The notes under the pieces: generated by a model
Told to the model about the DNA's origin: nothing
Seen by the model: the letters and a program-made list of their open reading frames with translations, nothing else
Databases searched by the model: none
Assembly (NCBI RefSeq): GCF_014805625.2
Contig: NW_023998414.1
Coordinates: 25,650,525-25,714,524 of the forward strand
Source: Glossina fuscipes
Lineage: Eukaryota > Arthropoda > Insecta > Diptera > Glossinidae
DNA: 64,000 nt
Direction: 5' to 3'
Position numbers and translations under genes: made by a program
In this document: positions 1 to 11,690 of the stretch, piece after piece
Numbering within the stretch: position 1 is the first letter of the stretch
Layout of the letters: each line of letters begins with the position of its first letter

Positions 1-133
1 TATGTATTCGCCAACAAAACGGGGACGCAGCAGCGATACTAAATGTATTAAAACGAAACAGGCAGGCAAGTGTTATTCTAATTTAAATTTTTATAGTCAT
101 ATATATAGAGAATGTATTTTATTCGGATTATAG

Positions 134-2333
134 CTCCGTCGGCACCGCGTAATTTAAATTTAATAACCGCTAGTGTGACAAGTAAATCTGCTCGAATTAG
201 ATGGGAACCGCCAGCCATTCGAAATGGTGAACTAACTATTTACACGATATATTGGCAAGTATTTATTTATTAATTTTTTTAATTTTTTTTTTATAAATAA
301 TTTTATATTATAATGAAATGAAATTAATTCACTTTAGGCGCAAAATTGCTTATGATGCTTTTGACAAGAATACAACATCAATCAACGAAACCTCTTACAC
401 TCTAACCAGTCTTAATAGCTATTCTAATTATGAAGTTTATGTGACGGCTCATACTGTCGAAGAATCGAAACCCAGCAATCGTATTAATATTTCGACTTTA
501 ATAGGAAGTAAGTTTTAAACAGAATGCTTTCAGAGAATGCTTTCTTAAAAAAATGAAATAATTAAATTTAAAATTTTTTTATTTAAAAAAAAACAAAAAA
601 AACAAAATCTAGTCCCATCGAATCCTCGCAACGTTAATATAACCGAAAATGATGGTTTAATTACATGGGATCCGCCTATGTTGCCCTCGGGACGTTTAGA
701 ATTTTATGTAGTTGCTTTAATACGATCCGCGAACGATAGCAGTGAAATTATCGAATCGATATCGTTGATGAGGGAACGCAGTTGTCGTTTTCGTATACCG
801 GAATGCTATAGCGCATACTATTCGTATAGTTTGAAAGTGAGAGCCGTAAATACAGCCGCCGACAAGGAATATGATCATGAAATTGAACCAATGTCAAGAA
901 ATTTGACATTAGACGGTGGGCAAATTAAAAAAAATTTCTGTATACCCGATCAGCAAGAAAATGATGAACTCTATGATAAATTTTGGCGTAGCGACAATAC
1001 AAAATGTTATTTTGCCTCACCATGGACGTATTCGCCGCGTGTATACAAATGCACAAGTACACCAATATTTGCTTATATTGTCGCTATAATTATGTTGGGT
1101 TTCTTATTGGGCTTAATTTCTTATTGGCTACGCAGCAAATATCGTGAAATGAAAGATATTGAAGTAATTTTACCCGAGGCTCTTGTCGATCAAGTTTCCA
1201 AATATAAATTCGGTAATAATTCGTTAAGTCAAAGTAACGGTACAGATGTGTCAGCAGCTTGCAAAAAGGAAATACATACACAAATATCACGTAACAGCGA
1301 TTGCTTAGTCAATTATAAAGAGAAGGAAAATCATCATTTGTTGCCGAATATGTTTAGCGGTTCGATAAATGTTTTACCATCATTGTCGTCGGCGAATAGC
1401 GGAGGAAAGGAAGAGATTGAAAACAATGAAGGACTGATAGACGAACATCAATCTTATGAAACAACAAACGAAGAGTTAAGCTCGAATTCGAGCTCTATCT
1501 CAAGAGCCGATTGTTCATATAATGATCGTTCGATTGTTCATCGAACTATTGAAAATACCAATAAAATGTTCGGCGTACAGAAATTAAGTCAAGATGCAAC
1601 AGACGATGAGGCAGAGAATTTTAATCAAATGGTTACAATTGATTTGGAAGTACCTCGGGTATTACCAATGAATACCGGAGGTTATGTAACACCGAACACT
1701 TTATTATTGGCCTCCAATTTAAACACAACCGAACGGCCGGCAGTAATATCTATGCAAACAATTGCTATGCCTAACAACATGACAAACGGTTATATACAAG
1801 CCAGTACCGTTAAACAATTGGTAACCTATTAATATCAAAAGCACTGTTTTCCGTCCGAAAATCTTATATAAATAATTTTTTTAATATATGCATTGCAGTT
1901 TACACCCACGATTATGCAAGAACAGCAACAGCAACAGCAACAGCAAGAACAACAGCAACAACACTTGTCCCAGCAAATTTCTGACGGTTATACAACGGTA
2001 GGCGATTTAGAGAAAACGCTTAGACGTTCTAGTCTGATAAGCACACCCTCATCGTTGACGTCACCTAAATTGCCTATGAATGCCACGATAACCGCAGCGT
2101 CACAAATTATTACAGATGCCGATGATGTAACACCATCAATAGCAGAAACAACGTCAACAGAAGCGCCAGTAACGACAAGAGCGAATCCTACGCTAAGCCA
2201 TCCCAATCGTATCAGTTACGGTGATAATATAAGCAACCATAACAACACCAATATATATGGTTATGTAACCCAACGTCAACTTGCGAATTTTGGCACAAAT
2301 GTCGCTTTAGGAAAAGAAGTGAATACTACGTAA
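134..2333 (+). CDS. Domeless-like cytokine receptor (FN3 repeats, one TM segment), 5' end missing
   Basis: Coding exons read as 134-254, 338-507, 613-1820 and 1899-2333; about 643 residues are visible and the 5' exons are outside the window. Two fibronectin-III modules are seen: one begins APSAPRNL and carries WEPP, the next begins PSNPRNV and carries WDPP. A Cys-containing membrane-proximal stretch follows, then a hydrophobic helix (AYIVAIIMLGFLLGLISYWL, about 1069-1128) and a cytoplasmic tail of about 400 residues with no kinase or phosphatase domain. The tail holds GGYVTP, NGYIQAS, DGYTTVG and YGYVTQ; YVTQ fits the YxxQ STAT-docking motif. A poly-Gln run lies at about 1917-1965. In flies this combination best fits Domeless, the JAK/STAT receptor of the plasma membrane; this is inferred from architecture, not alignment. 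The exon at 134-254 joins the next in frame only with a GC donor. Another FN3 receptor remains possible. Confidence 0.7.
1821..1898 (+). other. 78-nt last intron of the receptor gene
   Basis: The donor GTAACC follows a complete Leu codon at 1818-1820 and the acceptor TGCAG ends at 1898, so the intron is phase 0. If it is retained, the protein ends three residues later (VTY, stop at 1830-1832) and loses the poly-Q stretch and the last two tyrosine motifs. The open frame after 1899 (145 codons including the stop) and the reappearing GY motif support splicing. Confidence 0.65.
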
Positions 2334-3192
2334 ATTATGTAAGTACATGCATTATAATTGTCTGAATACCGATATATATATAATATGTACTTAAATATTG
2401 TCTCTGTCGTTGTCATTGTTGTCTGATATCAATAAGAAATTTGTATAAAATATGCTTTCTTTAAAAATTCTTAAACAGTGATAGTAGATGTTTTCGTTAC
2501 GTAATTGGTTTAGATAGATTGTTTTGTTTTTTAAGTTACGACGAAAACATTTTCATATAAATTTAACTGCTGTGCAGATCACATTTTTTATGAAAAGAAT
2601 CGAAAAAGATAAAAAAAAAAAATAAAAAAATAAAAAATAAAAAATAAAAAATAAAAATAAAAATAAAAAAGACAAACATCACAATAAAAATGCATACAAA
2701 TATAAATATACCAAGGCACACACACACACTCACGCATACAAAAACACACATACCTATCAATGCTACATTACCCTTCATTCATGTGCACCGCATCGACGTA
2801 GATAGTTAAGTCACATGTTAATCCATCCGTTCAACAGGACTCAACTTGATGATGATATTTGTATTTTTTTTAAACTGTATTTTATATTTATATTGCATAT
2901 TTTTTTTTTTTTTTTTTTTTTTTTTTGTTTTTTTTGTTTTTAAGAATTATCGAATGTGCCCGAAAATATTTTAGTTACATTTATAGTAAAGATATATTGT
3001 TCCTAGTATTTTACATTTTTATTTTCATTTAAAAACGAAAAAAAAAAAAAAATTTTTTTTTTTTTTTTAATTTCATTTTACAAATTTTGTAAACATAAGG
3101 TGGTTTCAATTCTGAAAGAAAGAGAAAAAAAACACAAAATTATCGAATGCATTTAATGATATAATTAAGTAATTAAATTAATTAATGAATTG

Positions 3193-3198
3193 AATAAA
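3193..3198 (+). terminator. candidate poly(A) signal of the receptor gene
   Basis: An AATAAA hexamer lies about 860 bases after the stop, beyond a T-rich and A-rich 3' untranslated stretch. The choice among A-rich hexamers here is uncertain. Confidence 0.3.
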
Positions 3199-3652
3199 TA
3201 CGAATTATTCGTTCATGTAAATACTAAGTAAACGTATGACCATTCCGTTCATTTGGCAAAAGCAAGCCTGGCCGATCAGCTCTTCATCTCTCACTGCAAC
3301 ATTGTAGAGATTATATATGTACGCGCGGGGGGTTTGCTATCACAACACAGCTATCTATCTATCTGTACATCATTAATAAACAAATTGTTGTTGCAAAAAC
3401 AAAAACAAAAACAAAGAAGCTCCATTCAGCTTATAAAGTATGCAAATAACATTCGTTTGCCTATATATAAGAGTATTTAACTTTCAGATAGCAAAAACCG
3501 AATCATATTTGTTCCTAATTATTGCTAATCACTTTGCCTATGTGAAATCAATTTTCACTTTTCGAATCACTTCTCGCTCAGTTTATTGTTAAATAATTGA
3601 AAAAAGTTACTACATCATCATTAAAATGAATGAAGGATTAGATTAGATTAGA

Positions 3653-3696
3653 TGCCCGACTGCCCAACTGCCCAACTGCCCGACTGCCCGATTGCT
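3653..3696. repeat. 8-bp minisatellite (CTGCCCRA)n
   Basis: About five head-to-tail copies of the octamer CTGCCCGA/CTGCCCAA are directly visible, preceded by tandem GATTA pentamers. The GC-rich unit stands out from its AT-rich surroundings. Confidence 0.85.
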
Positions 3697-4064
3697 CCAT
3701 TAAAACTCATTCTTTCCTATCTGTATAGCAATCAAGTTGGTATTGCTTTTGATCAAATAAAAATGTTTTCAAAAAATTGTTCTAATAATGAAATTAATGA
3801 CATAAGTGGAAAGTTTAAGTTAAAAAGTAAAACTTGTTGACCTAACCGGTGCATTATAGCCTTTGATTCAATTTATAGCTTGTAAAGATATGATCATAGG
3901 TGACATAGACATTACTGTTACGCACAATTCGTCAATGCATCTCAGTCGAAGACTATAAGACTGCGTTCTGACTATAAGACTGCGAAGCACATTGTGACAA
4001 TAATATACATTTTATGAAAGGGATTAATTTTGATATCATGACAAACTTCAAATTTACAAAAATA

Positions 4065-4745
4065 TTTTTTTTTATACCCGCCACCGAAGGAAGCTTCAGA
4101 GACTCTATAAAAGCGATGTCTGTCCATTTAGGCGATGTATATTGTTGACGCTCTCCTCGTCGCAAAAATGAAGATATCGAATGTAAATTTAGTAGAAAAA
4201 TTGAAAATTTCTACACGCAGGTTGGTATTGAAAATGGGTCAAATTAGTTGGGGCGGAAGTGCACAGTGGAGCGTAAACTTTACGCAACTCCGTTTTTTTT
4301 TCGAATAAAAATTTTTGGATTTTTGCCCTTTGCTCGAAAATTACAAAAGTTCGAAGGCTGGTAGTTTTCACATTTCCTTTACGAAACCCTTTACTCTCTA
4401 GGCTTAAAAATGGAACCAATTGTTCGCATCCACACAAATTTACAAAGTAATTAAATTTAATTTTTTTTCACTTCTTTTGAGATTTTTTTTTGCTTATTTA
4501 TCATTAGACAAACAAGACCGAATGTTTAAGTCTGTTTGGTAAATCCCCCAATCGGAGATATAATATCTGCCTAAAAAATGGGTTAATTTACCGCGAACTG
4601 TTGGATTAATTTTTTCTTAATATTACCTGCGATGTGGATATCAAATAAGAGAACGTGGAGAGTAGAATGCGAAAAGCATGGTGATGGATATGCGAGGCTC
4701 GGTCCTCCCGCCGACTACTAATTTTCTTGCTCGTTTTTATTTAAT
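4065..4745 (+). repeat. Dispersed repeat family A, copy 1
   Basis: The copy starts at a T-run followed by TATACCCGCCACCGAAGG and ends near ATTTTCTTGCTCGTTTTTA. Shared landmarks with the copies at 23.1, 30.6, 37.5 and 53.6 kb include CGCAGGTTGGTATTGAAAAT, AACTCCGTTTTTTTT, ATCTGCCTAAAAATGGGTTA, GTATCAAATAAAAGA and AGTAGAATGCGAAAAGCATA. It carries no ORF of interest, so it is probably a non-autonomous element. Confidence 0.8.
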
Positions 4746-5020
4746 TAATTAATTTTTACTTTATATTGTTTTGCTTGTCAAAAATCGAGCCAGAAAGAAA
4801 TTTTTAAAATTTCCATCAACGCTAAGCGTAACTGCAAAACTGTATATGTTCAACTGGATAATACAATCATTCAGTGTTCCGTGTTCAGTGCTTTACTCGG
4901 TTAATATGTCCCGCTCTATGGCAACGAATCAGTCGCTCTAAAATACCGCACCACTGTGAAAATGTTCGAATCTTGCCAAATTTATAAGCCATTAAACTCA
5001 TCAAATATCCTATATATATA

Positions 5021-5468
5021 CGAGGTGTGTTCAAATTTCGTGGACTATGTACATTCGATTCTGGAATTTTGATTTTTTCTTTACACTCACGTCCCCAACA
5101 TCTGATGACATTATCCGGCAATATGGATTTATTTAGTTCTGTATTAAATTTTGTGCCCCAACTCACCTAAAATATTGGCATGAAAATGTGTACAAGTGAT
5201 ACAAGGCCTAGATGACTCTAATGACGCTGGCCGCCCTGAACGCACCAACAACATTCAATAATTGACAACGAAAACTTTGAAGAAGTGAAGAAAATTATTA
5301 TTTGAGAATCGCCGGAGAAGTTACTAACGATATCGATAGATCGGTTGACGTATGTCGGAAAAATCCCGCAAGGCACAGGTATATTATATCTTTTGCACGC
5401 GTGGAAGGGGGATAGGCATGCGACATTTTGAATGGAAAATGATCATTTTTCTTTTTGGACATACCTCG
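5021..5468 (+). mobile_element. Internally deleted mariner-like element with both terminal repeats
   Basis: The left end CGAGGTGTGTTCAAAT (from 5021) and the right end TTTGGACATACCTCG (to 5468) are imperfect inverted repeats, each abutting a TA dinucleotide, as expected of Tc1/mariner insertions. Inside, broken + strand reading resembles the N-terminal part of mariner transposase: a GRPERT-like stretch at about 5228-5250, then NENFEEVKKII and ENRR-like residues in shifted frames to about 5370. At 448 bp it is far shorter than a 1.3-kb autonomous element, so it is inactive. Confidence 0.75.
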
Positions 5469-6443
5469 TATATACACATACGTGTACATAGTGTAGAAGG
5501 CGGTAAAAGAGTGTGTGTTCAATAGCTCAAATGCAACAACAATAAAGTTGATAAAAGAAAAGTTAAAAAATATTTTAAAAAATTTTTTTAGAAAAGAATC
5601 TTTTAATCGTCATCAATAATTGTATCTCTGCATAAACTATGTGACTCGTGCGCGGAAAGAATCTATCGTAAATTGAACATTGCCCGCGCGTCTGCAAACA
5701 ATGCGACAAAAGTAACACTCAAGCGATGGAGCAGATGATAGAAAGCTGCTTTCTATTTGATGAGTTGAAAGCCAAAATTGATTTCTCGTCGCCTCTCTAC
5801 TTTAATTGAAAATTGAAGGGGATCGAAAGGGCGTTTGTATGGTCATATTTATGTTTTTAATCTATTGAGACTTATAGGTCTATAAAGAAATCAGTCATTA
5901 CGAGCTAAAAAAAAAAAAAAAAGAAAGTTAAAACAGGTCAAACATACATATATATATATATATATATATAATTTTAGATATATTAAATAAAATGAACTAA
6001 TTAATTTAAAAAAATCTTGTTGGCAACAATTTAATGAAATTGTTTTGGAAATTTTTTTAAATAAATTCATCACATCACTCAAATTATTGCTAAATTGTTA
6101 AGAATTTATAATTTTTGGTACAAACAACATACATAGAAAAGCCTAATTATATTATATTATATGTAATTAATAATAATGAGAAAAATTAATCGAATTATCT
6201 ATCGATTTTTTTTCTCTCTCTCAATATTTATTATTTTTAATTTGATATACATTTAATTAGTTTGAAAATGATTTAAATTTAAATTATATTTCGATTATTC
6301 TTAAGTATATTAATTAACCAAAATTTGTTTAACAAATAAAAAGAAACCAATAAAAAAAAAAAAAATTTAATTTTAATTTATATATGAATTTTTTCATAAT
6401 GACATTTCATTATGTCATTGCATAAAATAAGACTTTGTGAATA

Positions 6444-6455
6444 CTATATATATAT

Positions 6456-6495
<40 letters not shown>

Positions 6496-6500
6496 CTATA
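6444..6500. repeat. (TA)n microsatellite
   Basis: This is an interrupted TA/TACATA dinucleotide run in intergenic DNA. Similar shorter runs occur at 5940-5972 and 7805-7880. Confidence 0.8.
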
Positions 6501-7804
6501 TCCAAAAATTAACTAAAAATTTTTTTTGTAAACTAAAATTATTCATATAAACGTAGAAGGACAGGAACTGAATTTCAATAAAACCATGTGCCATATGGTA
6601 AACTGCTAAATGTGCGGTTATTGCCCAAAAGATTTCATCATTGTATTAGCTCCCAATGAATTGTAATGCAGCAATAGTCGTCCAAATTACATGATTTCAA
6701 CTTTAGTAGACTTTTCCTTAAATATTCATTTAAGCTCTCAATGGTCGAAGTAATCGCAAAAGTGAACCATTCTCAAGAACATTGCATCGCAAATATCGCA
6801 AAACTTGCGATCATTTGGTTGAATACAAGAATAAAAGAGGGACAGATGGACACACAAGCTTAGGCGGTGAGATTTATTTCAAGTCCTTCTCCGTGCGATA
6901 AGCATCCGTACAAATTTAATGTGCTTTTATACTACAAGCTGGCAGATTCTTTGATAGTTTGAGAAAGGCTTAGTGTCTTAGTGCTGCCCTTTCCTGAGTT
7001 ATTATAGTTCAGTCAGAGTAAACCTTAATGTGAACTGTTTTTTTTTTTTTTTTACTATTAGATTAAGGCCTTCATCATCTGTTCTTTTTGTTCTCGAAAA
7101 AATCGTCAACGATTAACTTCTCATGATTGTTCTTGAAATGGCCTTGAAAGGCTTAACTTTCTGCGCAAACGAGTAGAACAGCCCGCGGCATAGATTTAAA
7201 GGAACATTAAGGCAAATGAATTGTGATGCAGAAGAAAACGCTTCCTAGAAATCTTAAACAAGACCTTCCTCGACACACCGCTAACAAGCATTTCTATGTT
7301 TCCATGGTTCTATCGGAATCTATGAATGCTTTTAAGTAATCCCTTCTTTTCATAACGTCAAACAAAAGTGTCTTTAAATTGAAATGTTACATTCTACCTT
7401 TACAGGATACACTTTATTACAACATATACATATATAGGAAGACATATATAGACACGTTAGTATGAGGAATGAGAAAAATATGAAGAAAAGTTGAAAATAT
7501 TAAGTATTAAGTAAATAATTTGAACAAAAATTACTTTTAATATTTCATATATAATAATTCTATATACATGTATAAATATACACGACAATAGTAAGTCGAT
7601 TAATATATTATCAAGTTATACACAAGCATATGTACATTATCATATTTTTCATACGCACATTTACAAATTATTCACCGAATTAATGCAAATGTTTTTTGCT
7701 AATAATAGAAAATTTGTTTACAATTTTTCATTATATTCTTGTTATTTTTTATTTTTTATATTCATTTTTATGAAATCTATAAAAATAATAATTATATTTA
7801 TGAA

Positions 7805-7842
7805 ATTATACATATATATATACATATATATATATACATATA

Positions 7843-7880
<38 letters not shown>
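7805..7880. repeat. (TA)n microsatellite followed by an (AAAT)n run
   Basis: TA dinucleotides are interspersed with CATA/AACATA, and a tetranucleotide (AAAT)n run follows at 7937-7968. Open frames across it encode only Ile/Tyr repeats and are not genes. Confidence 0.8.
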
Positions 7881-7883
<3 letters not shown>

Positions 7884-8123
7884 TGTTTTAGAAAAATATT
7901 ATATTAAGATTATTGGTCTATTTACTGAATGAAAAAAATAAATAAATAAATAAATAAATAAATAAAAATTAAAGATTTTACGCAACAATAATACGAACAA
8001 TTTTAGAGATAAACTATATTGTTAATGAAAAAAAAAAAATCCTGAACAGAATTTTGTTTTTTTAAACGGTATACACAACAACAATAGCTTCGAATTGTTT
8101 ATTGAACAATTGAAAGAAGTAAA

Positions 8124-8373
8124 TACCCTACACCACTTCAATTACTACCGTTATTCATACGCCGACTTCACATGGCAAATGATCGAAAAGTTGATTTGAT
8201 TCGTACCATTCCATATTTCAGGAAAATATATTTTTAAAAAATTGCACTCTAAACACAAATATACAAGACAGATAGACGGGCTCACAATGAAATGATTCTA
8301 TCAGGGCATTCGGGATGCCGTTATACATTCTCTTAAACTTAATACACCTTTGTATCACAGGTGGTGTAGGGTA
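8124..8373. mobile_element. 250-bp MITE-like element with perfect 13-bp terminal inverted repeats (family B core)
   Basis: TACCCTACACCAC at 8124-8136 is the exact reverse complement of GTGGTGTAGGGTA at 8361-8373. No transposase-like frame lies between. The same termini recur at 36149/36452 and, decayed, at 36945/37105, which defines a family. Confidence 0.8.
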
Positions 8374-8699
8374 TAAAGGGCACATGTACAGATAAAAACC
8401 ATAATGCATAGTTAATAGCTAAAATAAATAAACGAGATATGAGTCGCACATAACACGTTTACTATTTACTTCTATTACATTGGAATGGCATAAACAAAAA
8501 CGGCACAGTTAGTTAGACATGGATATGGATATCGATATGGATATGAATATATAATTTTGATTTTTGAACCTTTCTTTCTTTCTAATTTTTTTTTTGTCCA
8601 AACGCTTCATCGCAAACGCAGTGAGGCCAAGAAATAGGCCCATATGGTTCAACTTAGGTCTACTTAATTCTTTTACTTACTTACTATCATAAACAAATT

Positions 8700-9500
8700 T
8701 CATTACAAAAAATTAAAAATTAGGCCCTTTTGGCATATAAGGTGGCGGTGGCATCCAAAAAATAGACCTACGTGGTCCAAGTTCTTTGTGAATTTACTAT
8801 TATGAGCCAATTTTCACCATGAAATATTTGAGATTCGTCCGTTTTACCATATAAAAATTCAGTTTTCTTAGGAACGGTGAGATGAAGGGGGATCAAAGAA
8901 TTTCTCCAGCCGGTCCAAAGATTCATGTCAATTTAGAATGCCGAAATACCTCTACTTAACCATTTTAACCGAAAAACTTTGAAAATTGTAATGCTTTTCC
9001 ATATAATGATTTTTCAGAACGGGGCGGTATATGGTTGAAAAATGGACCGATCCCAACCATTTTCAATAGCGCTGGGATCAAAATATGCCGGTGTACCATA
9101 TTTCATCAAAATATTTCAGAACTTGCGACCTGCAGCATGAACACAAGAAAACAAGACGAACAGACAAGCTTCGAATGACACATACACCAGTAGATACATT
9201 GACAGATGATTCCTAATCGGCAGGGATATCTATCTTTGCTTCTTTAATCCCAACTACATTGAATTTTTTTTCCATACAACGATTTTTCAGAATAGGACGG
9301 TTTATGCTCGAGAAAATAAACCGATCCCAAATATTTTCAATAGCTTTCTTCTTACGACCAAAGTACGTCTGTGTAGCAACTTTCTGAACGGCTGAGCGGG
9401 AAGGAAGATTTTCAACCAAAATCGCGAATTCATAAACGTTTTTCAGTTGCCAGAGTCATTATCGTCATCGGAAATTTCTGAAAAATTGCACAAAAATATG
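8700..9500. repeat. Dispersed repeat family B, internal sequence
   Basis: Phrases such as CGGTCCAAAG, AACTTTGAAAATTG, CCATATAATGATTTTTCAGAA and TTTCAATAGCGCT recur, often inverted, at 22.9, 25.0-25.3, 36.3 and 39.8-40.3 kb. At least two segments here (8750-9180 and 9230-9400) carry the TTTTTCAGAA...GATCCCAA block, so this is a tandem or nested insertion. I see no coding capacity. Confidence 0.6.
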
Positions 9501-10120
9501 AATCAGTCAGCAAGACGTTTGGACATCGTCCAAAACATTAAATACACAATGTAAGTAGCCTTATTGACCGGGATGCAGAACCGTATCCAGGAGAAATATG
9601 CACTCATTTTAAAACCAATATTGCCACCATATACTTGTGACTGTATAATCGTAAATTGCATGTTTATTCATTACAACGACCCAAAGATTACAAACGATCA
9701 ATTTCGTAGTCTCGATCTCATCGAAAACTTATTAAACCTCAATAGCGATTAAGTATATAATGTTTATGTTAATGTACTGGCTGTTTTTTTCTTATAAATG
9801 CAACTCTAAGCAGCCAATACTAGTACGAAACGTGAGCTATTCAACTTTTATGTAATTTGAACAGATACGAGAAGGCTTTTCATGCAACGTAAAGCAAAAA
9901 ACTCGAAAGTCGAAATTGAAATCTAACTTCATCACACATAATTACTACCCTGATTTTGTTAAAAGCATTAAAAGCAATTAAACCATGGCAACAATCCAGC
10001 ACGCCATTGTTTCACGTTTTGTAACAGATTTGGTTTTTTTTTCTAAGCAGCAGTTTCTTTTCATTTCTATTTTGTCAACTGTTGGTGGAGGTTATCTGTG
10101 CATTGTGGTTAAAAAAAGGG

Positions 10121-10130
10121 GTATAAAATA
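10121..10130 (+). promoter_or_regulatory. Candidate TATA box of cabeza
   Basis: GTATAAAATA lies 60 bases before the cabeza start codon, which would place initiation near 10150 with a short leader. It is the only strong TATA-like match close to the start. No initiator is obvious, so this is tentative. Confidence 0.4.
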
Positions 10131-10189
10131 AATAATAGAGAATCGTTTGATTTTTGGTCTACAAATTATATTTCAAGAGATTATATAAA

Positions 10190-11637
10190 ATGGATCGTAA
10201 GTGGTTACATGGACGCTTTTATTATGCATAATTTTTAACATAATATTTATAGGTGGTGGTTATGGCGGTAATCAAGGCGGCGGAGGCTATAATAACTTTT
10301 CAGTGCCTCCACCAAATTATCAAATGGGTGGAGGTGAGGGTGGTAGTGGTCCCTACAGCAAACCTCCGCCATCTTATAATAAAGGAGGTAAAAATATTTT
10401 AGAAATTGTATGGACATGAGTAACGTGTGTGTGTTTTTTTTCTGTTAAAAGGTTACGATTCTGGTAATCGCGGCGGAAGTGGTAGCAATAGCGGCGGCGG
10501 TGGTGGCTGGCAAGATCGTGGAATGGGTGGTGGTGGCGGCGGTTACGGGTATGTATCTAAACTTTTCCTATAATTTACAAATCACAAGTCGAAAACGCTT
10601 CAAGTTACCTAAATATATTTAAATTCAAGTGATAGTATCCCAAATACAGATAGTTCGGGTTGAGAAAGTGTATAGCAATAAATTTTAAGAGAAAAATAGA
10701 AAACCTTGGTAATTCTCTTTTTTTTTTCGCTCTCAACTGAAAAAAGAAGAGGCGGCCATTTTATGTTGCATTTAATGAGGAGTAATCTATTACAATTTTT
10801 CAAAGATGTCAACCGGTTCATTTTTGTGGTTATGTACACATGATGTTTGGTATATTACTGAGATTCTAAAAAACATATCATCGGAAGATTTTGAAAAGCA
10901 AGTGTTGCGTTTGGTGTTGCATTGATGTATCTTTAAAATTTTCAACGAAATGTGTGTATGTCACATGGTTATTAAAATCGATTAAACCTCACATATACTT
11001 ACTTGGTTTTAAACAAACAGCAAAAGCACAATTTTGGTTTTTGGTAAAAAAAAAAAAAAAAATTGAGAAAGAAAAATTTGCAACCAATTTTATATAACAA
11101 ATAAAGTCATAGAAATTATGGTAATAAGAGAATGAGACCTGTTAAACATCCAGCCACTCGTTAAAATGGTACCTACTCTCTCCTCTTGCATATTCTTGCG
11201 TGAACACAGTAATTCTGGAATAACAATAATCTCTAATGGTACTTGTGATAATGAAATCTATTTCTATGCGTACACTATTTATCCTACATTGAATTATATT
11301 GAAATACACCCAATGTAAATACCGTTAAATGATGAGTTATATTACAATCCTATTTTAGAAATGGAGGCGGCAACAAGGACTACAACAACAAAGGTAAAAA
11401 GAACTAAATGCAAGTCATAATATTGCTTTATCGCAATTGAGTAATGTATACCAATATGTATCAAATATAAATTTTTGTTTTATATATACAGTTAACGATA
11501 GAAAGCTTTGAAACTTTTTCCAAGTGAAATTACTGTCTGTTACTTTTTGATTTCCTTACTATATGCCTTAACTCATAGAAAGAAGGGACAAGTAGTTTTT
11601 TGAAAATGCTTTCAAGATAAGCGTGTTATATATATGT

Positions 11638-11690
<53 letters not shown>

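Larger units (their letters stand above)
2334..4060. other. 3'UTR and start of intergenic DNA
   Basis: There is no credible gene. The stretch holds A/T homopolymers (about 2610-2680, 2900-2940, 3040-3070), a short CA-rich run near 2716-2750, a GATTA run (3636-3653) and an 8-base tandem repeat (3653-3696). Confidence 0.6.

Noticed and set aside
1..70. Fragment of a preceding receptor exon (VFANKTG in one frame)
   Set aside because: Three frames compete and none can be fixed within the window, so no coordinates are claimed.
7683..7907. Frames encoding Ile/Tyr repeats over TA microsatellites (also 11626-11841)
   Set aside because: Simple-sequence translation only.
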